Assembly (NCBI GenBank): GCA_913777615.1
Contig: CAJYTK010000011.1
Location: forward strand, 248,001-312,000
Source: an uncultured Agrobacterium sp.
GTDB taxonomy: Bacteria > Pseudomonadota > Alphaproteobacteria > Rhizobiales > Rhizobiaceae
Direction of reading: 5' to 3'
Length of the DNA: 64,000 nucleotides
The notes under the pieces: model-generated
The model's database searches: none
Seen by the model: the letters and a program-made list of their open reading frames with translations, nothing else
Told to the model about the DNA's origin: nothing
Made by a program: the position numbers and the translations under genes
Shown here: positions 36,421-44,099 of the stretch, piece after piece
Layout: every line of letters begins with the position of its first letter
Position numbering within the stretch: the first letter of the stretch is position 1

Positions 36421-36820
36421 TACATCCGTCCCCGTCTACTTCTGCACCAATCGCTCAAATCGGTAAAAAAATCCACCCAACTATTTTCTATCCAATGCTT
36501 ATATCTCTCGGCAGATGAAAGCTTGTTGTAGTCTGGCAACAGTGTGGCGCGTATAGATTAACTTTCGGGCATTAACCATGATAGCATGCGTCAATTTTCG
36601 CCATCTCCAAGTTGAACCGGAGAATTCACCCCAGGCTACCTGCCCGCGCAATGCTACGAAGACGATAATTCCTTGCTTTATAAAGGTAATGAACTTCTTT
36701 TTGCAAAATAATTTAATATGTCAATTGTTGATTTGACGTTAACTATTAATGACATTTATCTCTATTAAAGAGTACACCGAGTGAAGTGAATATCGCCCGG
36801 TTAAGCCAGCAAGGTGCCCT
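36421..36820. other. Divergent promoter region of the export operon
   Basis: 400 bases, A+T-rich (36690-36790), between the minus-strand OPX gene and the plus-strand gene at 36821. It contains a near-palindrome GTCAA-N8-TTGAC at 36720-36737 that could be an operator. No gene seen. Confidence 0.5.
36720..36737. promoter_or_regulatory. Candidate operator, GTCAA-N8-TTGAC
   Basis: Inverted 5-base repeat centred about 90 bases before the GTG of the plus-strand gene and 310 bases from the OPX start, in the AT-rich divergent spacer. The regulator is unknown. Confidence 0.25.
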
Positions 36821-37192
36821 GTGGATACTTTAGAATTCCTGCATGTTGCGTGGACAAAATTTACCCAAAGCGTCGCAGACACTTGGGGTGACGGCATCGC
36901 GCAAATGCTTCAGTTGAGCAAAGATGAGCTGCTTCTCGCAGCGAGCGCGATCGTCACAGTGCAGCTGATGCTCATCGTTGTTCTTCTTTGGCGGCAGAAA
37001 AAGCTGCAGCATCTGACCGCAGACCTGAACGAAGAACTCTCTGCCACGGAAAAGGCGTTGATCAGGGAGCGGCTCTGGCGCAGAGCGGGCGGAAACAATC
37101 ACACCACCATAAGCGAGGTGGAAATAGACGATATGCTGGTTTCTCTCGGATACGTCCATGACAAGAGCCGGACCAAGCAAGATGCATCCTGA
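36821..37192 (+). CDS. Small membrane-anchored hypothetical protein
   Basis: 123 residues, GTG start with AAGGTG 4 bases upstream. One hydrophobic helix (about residues 37-57, LLLAASAIVTVQLMLIVVLL) is followed by a basic, helical cytoplasmic part (RQKKLQHLTADLNEELSATE) and an acidic end ISEVEIDDMLVSLGYVHDK. No family is recognised. It is divergent from the export operon and shares its promoter region, so it may belong to the same regulon. The opposite strand is also open for 116 codons but lacks a ribosome site. Confidence 0.6.
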   Translation: MDTLEFLHVAWTKFTQSVADTWGDGIAQMLQLSKDELLLAASAIVTVQLMLIVVLLWRQKKLQHLTADLNEELSATEKALIRERLWRRAGGNNHTTISEVEIDDMLVSLGYVHDKSRTKQDAS

Positions 37193-37313
37193 TCGGGCTG
37201 CTTAACGCATGTCGAGCAACACCTCACAGCGATTTATGTGGTGAGACAGGCAACCGAGGCGCGTGAGCGACGCTGAAAAATCGCGATCCGCGTCTGGCCG
37301 GAACCGCTAAAGA

Positions 37314-38555
37314 TCAATGAATGATTTGATAGCGATTGCCCCATGTCAGATTACCGTCTTTCCAGGATCTCGGAATGAAGCCATCTTTCGGCCAGGGTGC
37401 CTCAGCAACCGCAAGCATCCAGTTCGACCCCGCGCGGGCGAGAACGACGCAGGAATATTCTCCTGCCTTGTCCGGCTTGAAGGTCGGCGTTTGCGGAACC
37501 ATGAGATCGATACCGCTTTCACGCCAGATGTAGCTCACTTGCTCCGGCTGCGAGCTCCAGCGCCCCCCGGTGACGCTCAGAACGCCGTTCTCGGACCGCT
37601 TGATCTCAGGAACCTCCGTGCAGAGAAACGAACCGTCATTGGTGTAGATCGGCCCCATCACCTGACCACGCCTTGCATTGGAAGTCACCACCTGGGTGCC
37701 GAACGCACGGATGACGACAGGCTCTTTGCACTTCATGAAAATGTTTCGATAAACGGACCCCGACCAGGGCCGATCAGCGAAAAAGCCGATATCGCAGCCA
37801 GAAAGAATATTGTCATGGATGACCATACCTCCGCGCTGCGCGCCCGTGATGCCGTCAAGCACCATATCCTTATCCTTGAAGCCGGTGATCGCAACAGCTC
37901 GGCGGGCATTTTCAATGAAGCAATCATATAGATGATGGTCATGAAGATTAGAAAAACTGCCGACGCCATAGCCGAAAGAATAGTTGTTCATCTCGCCGGT
38001 CCGCATGAGGCAGCTACGGGTCATGGCATTATTGCCGATCGATGAGTAGGCGAAGTTATGCCCTTCCAACAGGCAGTATTCAGCTTTGTAATTTTCGGTC
38101 TCGGCGCACACCAGAGCGCCCTTGGCTGATTCAGTGTCCGTCGCGTAAGTGAAAATATTTCCTCTCAGCCAGACATCGCGACTGATGAAACGATCATCAT
38201 TCTGATAGGCGAATTGACAACCATCGGCAACTTTTCCACTGCTCACCACAACCTTGCAATTCTCGATCAATGCACCGTTGACCCCGGTTGCATAAATCCC
38301 ATCTCCGCCGACGCGTTCCACTGTGCATCCACGCATGATCAGGTTGAAAAGCTGGTTTTCAACCTTCAAAGACGGCGGATGGCGAGCACCGTGGAATCGA
38401 AACCCCTGTTCGGCGTCCGGCGCGTCCGACAGAGACACATCGATTATTTCGACATCTGAAAAGTCTTGATAGCGCAACCCTTGAATGAACGGTCCCTTAA
38501 TGGACTGATGCGCGACCACATCCCCACGTACGCGCTTCTTCAGTATATCGGTCAT
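37314..38555 (-). CDS. Right-handed beta-helix protein with Ig-like C-terminus
   Basis: 413 residues. A short N-terminal part is followed by beta-helix coils from about residue 25 to 280 (NLIMRGCTVERVGGDGIYAT, GALIENCKVVVSSGK, VWLRGNIFTYATD, GMVIHDNILSGCDIGFFAD, GSVYRNIFMKCKEPVVIRAF). The C-terminal 100 residues resemble an Ig-like domain (VLSVTGGRWSSQPEQVSYIW, PDKAGEYSCVVLARAGSNW). No signal peptide is visible. Such pectate-lyase-like proteins near polysaccharide loci act as lyases, epimerases or polymer-binding proteins; the function here is not known. It converges with the small gene at 36821. Confidence 0.7.
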   Translation of the reverse strand: MTDILKKRVRGDVVAHQSIKGPFIQGLRYQDFSDVEIIDVSLSDAPDAEQGFRFHGARHPPSLKVENQLFNLIMRGCTVERVGGDGIYATGVNGALIENCKVVVSSGKVADGCQFAYQNDDRFISRDVWLRGNIFTYATDTESAKGALVCAETENYKAEYCLLEGHNFAYSSIGNNAMTRSCLMRTGEMNNYSFGYGVGSFSNLHDHHLYDCFIENARRAVAITGFKDKDMVLDGITGAQRGGMVIHDNILSGCDIGFFADRPWSGSVYRNIFMKCKEPVVIRAFGTQVVTSNARRGQVMGPIYTNDGSFLCTEVPEIKRSENGVLSVTGGRWSSQPEQVSYIWRESGIDLMVPQTPTFKPDKAGEYSCVVLARAGSNWMLAVAEAPWPKDGFIPRSWKDGNLTWGNRYQIIH

Positions 38556-38658
38556 GGCAGAAGCCTTCGAAAACAGGAGCTTGATCAGAACGGCTCGTGG
38601 TGGAGCGCGCTGCGTGGTCTTGCAGCAGAAAAGCTAGCGAGAGATTTGAAGCCGTGCT

Positions 38659-38976
38659 CTACTGCGCACGAAACGAAACGATAGTTCCGCCTTCATAGTG
38701 TCCGGAACCGGGTACGACCGGAGACAATGGCGACATATTGACCACGGGATGGCAGATATCGGTATACCGGCTGCCATCGCGTCCGCTGACGACGAGAACC
38801 GAACACTCCCGAACATAATAGGCCGTACGGGGTGCCGGGTGATAAGCAGAAGATTTACGCGGCAATTCGCGGTAATGGGGGTGCGAGGTCACCAGATCGG
38901 CGGCCGACGCCACGACTGTGCCTGCCAGACTGGTGAAAGCGAAAGCGACCAGCAGCTTGCGAAGTTGAATCTTCAT
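38659..38976 (-). CDS. Small secreted hypothetical protein
   Basis: 105 residues with a clear Sec signal peptide: MKIQLRKLLVAFAFTSLAGT then VVASAADLV, cleavage likely after ASA. The mature part of about 78 residues has two cysteines (RECSVLVVSG and YTDICHPVV), which may form a disulfide in the periplasm, and a basic, His/Tyr-rich beginning. AAGGA lies 9 bases before the ATG. It resembles the many small secreted proteins of unknown function in Rhizobiaceae; no domain is recognised. It lies between the beta-helix gene and msrB, all on the minus strand. Confidence 0.75.
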   Translation of the reverse strand: MKIQLRKLLVAFAFTSLAGTVVASAADLVTSHPHYRELPRKSSAYHPAPRTAYYVRECSVLVVSGRDGSRYTDICHPVVNMSPLSPVVPGSGHYEGGTIVSFRAQ

Positions 38977-39068
38977 TGCGAACTATCCTTAAAGGCCAGA
39001 TGAGCACGAGGGGAATAACGTAATTGAAAAAGCGATATAACAATTCCAGCGTAAAGTCATGAAGGCCG

Positions 39069-39557
39069 TCATACCTCGGACGACATTCTGACTCCTGCAG
39101 AAAACCTCATTGCAATACCGTTGATGCAGTAACGAAGACCGGCTGGCTTGGGTCCATCACTGAAGACATAACCCAGATGACCGTCGCAGCGAGAGCAGCT
39201 TACTTCCCGTTGGGAACCAATGCTTGCTTCTGTCACCGCACCCGGAACAGCAGCGAGGAACGTTGGCCAACCAGACCCTGCGTCGAATTTACGGTGAGAT
39301 GGAAATAATGGCGCGTCGCATGCAGCGCAGGCGAATACGCCGTTGCCGACCTCCGAAAGGAGAGCACTCGACCCGGGACTTTCCGTGGCCTTGTTGCGCA
39401 TTACATCAAAAACATCCGGATCGAGACGTTGCCGCCACGCCTCTTCGGAAAGCTTTAAACGATCCGCTGCTGCAATGGCCGGGCTCGTGCTGCGCAGGAC
39501 TATGCCGGCAGAGACGAAACCTGAAATGCCAAGAAGCAACTTGCGTCTGGTCGTCAT
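39069..39557 (-). CDS. msrB: Peptide-methionine (R)-S-oxide reductase MsrB, exported form
   Basis: 162 residues from ATG 39557 (AGGTGGAAG just upstream). The N-terminus TTRRKLLLGISGFVSAGIVL has a twin-arginine-like or Sec-type signal, so the enzyme is probably periplasmic. The catalytic domain is complete: zinc-binding CAAC and CSRC pairs, GSGWPTFLAAV, DGHLGYVFSDGPKPAGLRY and the active cysteine in RYCING. It reduces methionine-R-sulfoxide in proteins and repairs oxidative damage. The fourth residue of the usual CINSAS active-site stretch is changed to CINGIA, a mild oddity. Exported MsrB copies are common in rhizobia next to the cytoplasmic one. Confidence 0.9.
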   Translation of the reverse strand: MTTRRKLLLGISGFVSAGIVLRSTSPAIAAADRLKLSEEAWRQRLDPDVFDVMRNKATESPGSSALLSEVGNGVFACAACDAPLFPSHRKFDAGSGWPTFLAAVPGAVTEASIGSQREVSCSRCDGHLGYVFSDGPKPAGLRYCINGIAMRFSAGVRMSSEV

Positions 39558-39714
39558 CTTCCACCTGTTACGCACCAATTACGTCAATCTCTATCATCAT
39601 TTTATGTAACAACAAAGAATTTAGGGACAACGGAGATAATGTGGTGACACGCTTCCTTCTTGTTTTTGCAGACTGTCCCAAGCAAGTCAGCTCAAGTCTT
39701 GCCAGCACGACATC

Positions 39715-40371
39715 TTATGACGAGCAGTTTACTCCGCCAATTTTCTCAGCGAGCGGCCCGACCATGATGGACGTCGCGGCTTTGGGTGTGGGATGAAGGC
39801 CGTCCGGTATCGCTTTCGCCAGCTCATTCTGAGACAGCGACATCCATCGGCTTCGATGATCTATGATCTCGACACCATTTGCCTTCGCCTGCCGGATATG
39901 GGCGTCGATGTAGAGGCTGAAATAGGGACGGGCCATTCCGGCCATTCCCGATACAGGGTTCATGATCTGCATGATGATCCTCGCATCTGGCAGACCGCGC
40001 CGAAGTGAAGAGAAAATGGCGCCGATCGTATCGCCGCTCGTTGAAACGGAGGTGAAGCGATTGAGAGCAGCATCGTTGGCGTAAAATTCGACAAGAACCA
40101 CGTCCGGCTTCAGACGGATCACCTCTGAGGTATGCTCAAGTCCCCAGGACGATGGCGCACCACTTTTGGCAACCATTTCGACCGTAGCAGACCAGCCGAG
40201 ACAGGCGGAAAGCTTTTCAGCCAGAGGACCTTGCCAGCCGCCTCGCGCTGTTAGGGAGGTGCCAAATGCGACAATCTTTAAGGGGTGTTTTTGGCTGTCG
40301 AAATTCTGCGCCGTCGCCGCTATCGTAACACTTCCAAACAAAACCAAGAATGACTGGTACAGACGCTTCAT
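39715..40371 (-). CDS. Secreted SGNH/GDSL hydrolase
   Basis: 218 residues. A Sec signal peptide (MKRLYQSFLVLFGSVTIAAT) precedes an SGNH hydrolase domain: block I VAFGTSLTARGGWQG with the nucleophile Ser, block III VEFYANDAALNRF in place of the usual GxND, and block V IPDGLHPTPKAA with the Asp/His pair. The Asn of block III is present but the Gly is not obvious. Such enzymes remove acetyl or other acyl esters from glycans or lipids. In this locus it may de-acylate the exported polymer, opposing the OafA-type acyltransferases; that is inference from position. Confidence 0.85.
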   Translation of the reverse strand: MKRLYQSFLVLFGSVTIAATAQNFDSQKHPLKIVAFGTSLTARGGWQGPLAEKLSACLGWSATVEMVAKSGAPSSWGLEHTSEVIRLKPDVVLVEFYANDAALNRFTSVSTSGDTIGAIFSSLRRGLPDARIIMQIMNPVSGMAGMARPYFSLYIDAHIRQAKANGVEIIDHRSRWMSLSQNELAKAIPDGLHPTPKAATSIMVGPLAEKIGGVNCSS

Positions 40372-40479
40372 TTTGGAGATTGTTCTTTCAGCCCATCATG
40401 GGCGTTGGAGCAAAATTCCATCGGGCATCGATATGTCGAAATACAGGGGATGGGCTCTCCACCCCCTGCTTTGTCGTGA

Positions 40480-41784
40480 TTACGCGCCCTTGCCGACGCC
40501 GGAATAGGTAAAGCCGTGCGCCTCAACTTCGGCTGCACGGTAGACATTGCGCAGATCGACCAAAACCGGGCTCTTCATCAGCGACTTCAAGCGGTCGAGA
40601 TCCAATGCGCGGAACTGGTTCCATTCCGTTACCAGAACGACGACATCTGCGCCTTCAGCCGCCTGGTACGGGCCCTGGGCAAATTCGATATCTAGCATAG
40701 GCTTGGCATTTTCCATGCCCTCGGGATCGTAGCCAGAAACGATAGCGCCAGCATCCTTCAAGGTCTGGACAACAGCAATTGCCGGGCTGTCACGCATGTC
40801 GTCGGTGTTTGGCTTGAAGGTAAGACCGAGTACCGCAACCTTCTTGCCCCGCACATCGCCACCGACGGCTGCAATAACCTTGCGGCCCATGGCGCGCTTT
40901 CGGTTGTCGTTGATCGCAATCGTTGTTTCGATCAGTCGCACGGGCGCTTCATAGTCCTGAGCGGTCTTCGCCAGTGCCAGAGTGTCCTTGGGGAAGCAGG
41001 AGCCGCCGTAACCGGGACCGGCGTGGAGGAACTTCGAGCCGATACGACCATCCAGTCCAATACCGCGCGACACATCCTGAACATCGGCGCCCACCTTTTC
41101 ACATAGATCGGCGATTTCGTTGATGAAGGTGATTTTCATCGCAAGGAAACCGTTCGCTGCATACTTGATCAATTCGGACGTACGACGCGAAGTGAACAGC
41201 AACGGAGACTGGTTGAGGTAAAGCGGACGGTAAACTTCGGTCATGACCGCCTTGGCGCGCTCATCGGAATGGCCAACGACGATACGATCGGGACGCTTGA
41301 AGTCGTCGATTGCGGCACCTTCGCGAAGGAATTCAGGATTGGACACCACAGCGAAATCTGCGCTTGGGTTTGCCTCGCGAACGATGCGCTCGACCTCGTC
41401 ACCCGTACCCACAGGAACGGTCGACTTGGTCACGATTACCGTGAAGCCTTTAATCGACAGAGCGATCTCGCGGGCTGCTGCATAGACATAACCGAGGTCG
41501 GCGTGACCATCACCGCGACGTGACGGCGTACCGACGGCGATGAAGACGACATCCGCATCGGCAACGGCAGAGTCGAGCTCAGTAGTAAAGGAGAGGCGGC
41601 CTGCCTCCACATTCGTGGCAACCAGCGCATCGAGACCCGGCTCAAAGATTGGAATGGCGCCGTTGTTCAGAGCTTCGATCTTTTCCGCCGCCTTATCGAC
41701 ACAGATGACGTCATGTCCGAAATCTGCAAAGCAAGCGCCAGAAACAAGGCCCACATAACCCGATCCAACCATTACTATGCGCAT
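40480..41784 (-). CDS. ugd: UDP-glucose 6-dehydrogenase
   Basis: 434 residues, full length for the family. The N-terminal NAD-binding fold MRIVMVGSGYVGLVSGACFA is followed by VDKAAEKIEALNNGAIPIFEPGL-type segment, VFIAVGTPS, TKSTVPVGTGDEV, NPEFLREGAAIDDF and the catalytic cysteine motif GPGYGGSCFPKDT. The C-terminal domain has VLGLTFKPNTDDMRDSPA. It oxidises UDP-glucose to UDP-glucuronate with two NAD, supplying uronic acid for acidic polysaccharides and for lipid decorations. It closes the polysaccharide region and would feed the PssD/PssE-like transferase. No operon partner is evident. Confidence 0.96.
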   Translation of the reverse strand: MRIVMVGSGYVGLVSGACFADFGHDVICVDKAAEKIEALNNGAIPIFEPGLDALVATNVEAGRLSFTTELDSAVADADVVFIAVGTPSRRGDGHADLGYVYAAAREIALSIKGFTVIVTKSTVPVGTGDEVERIVREANPSADFAVVSNPEFLREGAAIDDFKRPDRIVVGHSDERAKAVMTEVYRPLYLNQSPLLFTSRRTSELIKYAANGFLAMKITFINEIADLCEKVGADVQDVSRGIGLDGRIGSKFLHAGPGYGGSCFPKDTLALAKTAQDYEAPVRLIETTIAINDNRKRAMGRKVIAAVGGDVRGKKVAVLGLTFKPNTDDMRDSPAIAVVQTLKDAGAIVSGYDPEGMENAKPMLDIEFAQGPYQAAEGADVVVLVTEWNQFRALDLDRLKSLMKSPVLVDLRNVYRAAEVEAHGFTYSGVGKGA

Positions 41785-42329
41785 ATTATCCCCTCATATC
41801 GGCGAGTAAATCCAGTTAATTGAAATTCAATATCTTATTTCTTGTTTATTGCAACGCACAATATACATCTCGCTGTGAGTTATTGGCATGGTATTATGCT
41901 TGCTGTTTTTTAGAGAAACCAAATGTAACGCCAATCCGAAGTTGCGATGATTACATAGACGAATTTTAGCGTGATCGACTTGCAAAAGTAAAGTTGCGGC
42001 CTTCTCACGATCAACGAGTAGTATGCTTGCAGCACTGGGCATCTTAGGTTCAAATCAAGTATTCACATCAGTCCAATTCGGCTTGGAGCGGCGGTCAAAT
42101 GATGTGTTGCGCGCGATTCCGGGATAAACGGTCGTCTCGGCGACTAGTGCGGTGCACCGCTGCCAATAGACGAAGATCAACTCTAGAACGAAAATACATA
42201 ATTGTGTCAGCGACGTTATGTCGTGCGCCAGTCTCCAGCAACCAGTCCGACGTCTTTGCCAGGCTTGCATCCTGCCCTCCGCAGTGCCAGACAGAATTGG
42301 AAAGCTGGTAGGCATACAGAGGCGGAATC
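41785..42329. other. Divergent intergenic region ugd / D-amino acid transaminase
   Basis: 545 bases with promoters for both flanking genes. AT-rich near 41820-41850. No supported gene; short frames lack ribosome sites. Confidence 0.45.
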
Positions 42330-43196
42330 ATGGATAGAACGGTTTACTTGAATGGCGCATGGGTTGCGGAAGGTGAGGCGAAAGTGTCGATCTTTGATCG
42401 CGGCTTCCTCTTCGCGGATGCCATTTACGAAGTGACGGCGGTCATTCAAGGCAAGCTTGTCGATTATCCGGGCCACGTAGCGCGACTGAAGCGTTCGCTT
42501 GGTGCGCTTGGTATCGCCATGCCGGTTGCAGAAGAGGTCTTGCTGGAACTGCACAAACAGATCGCACGACGCAACGGCGTCGAAGATGGGCTCATCTACC
42601 TGCAAATTTCCCGAGGCGTCCAGGATCGCGACTTCGTCTTCCCCGAAACGATGGAGCCGACCTTTGTCATGTTCACCCAGAAAAAGAAGGTGCTGGACAA
42701 TCCGAAATGGAAGACGGGACTTTCCGTCAAGACCGTGGCTGAGGGCCGATGGTCCGACAGGCAGATCAAGACCGTGCAGCTTCTCTATTCGTCGCTTCGC
42801 AAGACAGAAGCCAACCGGGAAGGCTATGACGACGTGCTCTTCGTCGAAAACGGCCACATAACCGAGGCGAGCTCCGCAAATTTTCACATCGTCACGCAGG
42901 AAGGCGTTTTGGTCACGCGTGACTTGTCGAACGCGCTGCTGCATGGGATCACACGCGGCTCAATCCTCCATCTGGCCAGAGAGGCCGAACTCGTCGTAGA
43001 AGAGCGTGCCTTTACGCCGCAAGAGGCCAAATCCGCTTCGGAAGCGTTTGTGACCTCCGCGACCAGCTTTGTAACTCCGGTGGTTCGGCTTGATGGCGAG
43101 AAAATCGGCACGGGCGAAACGGGCCCGGTTAGCGGCAAACTGCTCGAAATCTATATCCATGAGCAGCTTGCTGCGGGCATTCCCGTCGCGAACTAG
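42330..43196 (+). CDS. dat: D-amino acid aminotransferase (class IV, PLP)
   Basis: 288 residues, typical for D-alanine transaminases. The start VYLNGAWVAEGEAKVSIFDRGFLFADAIYEV-type pattern (quoted in part: VSIFDRGFLFADAIYEV), LIYLQISRGVQDRDF and the PLP lysine in RQIKTVQLL (Lys147) are present, with the cofactor-binding glutamate in GHITEASSANFHIV (Glu179) and LLHGITRGSILHLA. The FDRG and LQISRG signatures separate it from branched-chain and ADC-lyase relatives. It interconverts D-amino acids and 2-oxo acids such as D-Ala and pyruvate. GAGG lies upstream of the ATG. It fits a D-amino acid theme with the downstream D-aminopeptidase, alr and dadA. Confidence 0.88.
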   Translation: MDRTVYLNGAWVAEGEAKVSIFDRGFLFADAIYEVTAVIQGKLVDYPGHVARLKRSLGALGIAMPVAEEVLLELHKQIARRNGVEDGLIYLQISRGVQDRDFVFPETMEPTFVMFTQKKKVLDNPKWKTGLSVKTVAEGRWSDRQIKTVQLLYSSLRKTEANREGYDDVLFVENGHITEASSANFHIVTQEGVLVTRDLSNALLHGITRGSILHLAREAELVVEERAFTPQEAKSASEAFVTSATSFVTPVVRLDGEKIGTGETGPVSGKLLEIYIHEQLAAGIPVAN

Positions 43197-43212
43197 CCTA
43201 TTCTTCAAAAGA

Positions 43213-43480
43213 TCAAGCGCTCACACAGCTGATGCGTGCGTTGCTCGATTTGCGATGCTCACTGAAGGCCGCCGTGATTGCACGCAATGTCTCGCGCGCT
43301 TTGGCGTCGGTGAGCGAGGAGTGCAGCATGATCGATAGCGAGGGATTGGGCGGCAGACCGAGCGCTTGGCCTATCTCGATCATTTCGGGCGTTGCCAACC
43401 GGCAGGGGGAATGCCACCACCGCAAGGCCAGCGGAGAGCGCCGCGGTGACGGCGGACGTGCCTCCGCCGCTTGCCGAAAG
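43213..43480 (-). pseudogene. LysR-family regulator, C-terminal remnant with frameshift
   Basis: On the minus strand the last part of a LysR effector domain is readable: TSAVTAALSAGLAVVAFPLP in one frame and then TPEMIEIGQALGLPPNPSLS to the stop at 43213 in another, with a frameshift around 43390-43405. There is no DNA-binding domain. It abuts a plus-strand MFS remnant that also lacks its N-terminus, so a single deletion probably removed the shared head-to-head promoter and both 5' ends. Confidence 0.7.
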
Positions 43481-44099
43481 GCTACTGCTTCACCGGGGGC
43501 CGAAGTTTGTGATACCGCTCGGCCTCCTCATCATCAGTGTGGGGTTCATGCTCTTGGTGTTGGTGATCAGCAGCGAGTATGCAAGTTGGGTGATTTTGCT
43601 GCTTGATTGCGCCTTGGCCGGCATCGGGCTGGGTCTCACCAATACGCCCGTCACCAACACGGCAACAACAGCAGTGCCACCGAAACGCAGCGGGATGGCC
43701 TCGGGCATGGATATGAGCGCCCGAATGATCTCGCTATCCATCAACGTTGCGCTGATGGGCCTGATCTTGTCGAGCAGCGTCTCCGGCTACGTCCTGGAGG
43801 CACTTCCCAAGGCACCCTCGGACGCCATGCTGGGGATCATTTCGGATTTGATATCGGCAGGAAACCTAGCCATCACCGAAAACCACGGCGTGTCCGTCGC
43901 GCTGGCGCAAGAGGCGCTAGCGCATGGCATCGGCAGGGTCACTCTTTACGGTGCGATGTCTGCGATGATCCTGGCCTTGGCTTCACAATCTTCGGAGATA
44001 GCCGCACGTCCGTTGAAAGCTAGCGGACCGGTCCAGTCGCCCGCCGATACTCTATCATTCGCGCGCGGCTGGTCACAAGCTCCACATGGTCGTCACTGA
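43466..44099 (+). pseudogene. DHA2-type MFS efflux pump, C-terminal remnant
   Basis: The plus-strand frame encodes only the second half of a 14-helix drug transporter: LLLHRGPKFVIPLGLLIISV, LAGIGLGLTNTPVTNTATTA and VPPKRSGMASGMDMSARMIS, then INVALMGLILSSSVSGYVLE and an end near ILALASQSSEIAARP. The N-terminal seven or so helices, the start codon and a ribosome site are missing. The frame runs on over the 3' end of the oppositely directed D-aminopeptidase-like gene (44020 on), so its natural stop is probably lost too. It is a decayed partner of the adjoining LysR remnant. Confidence 0.75.
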
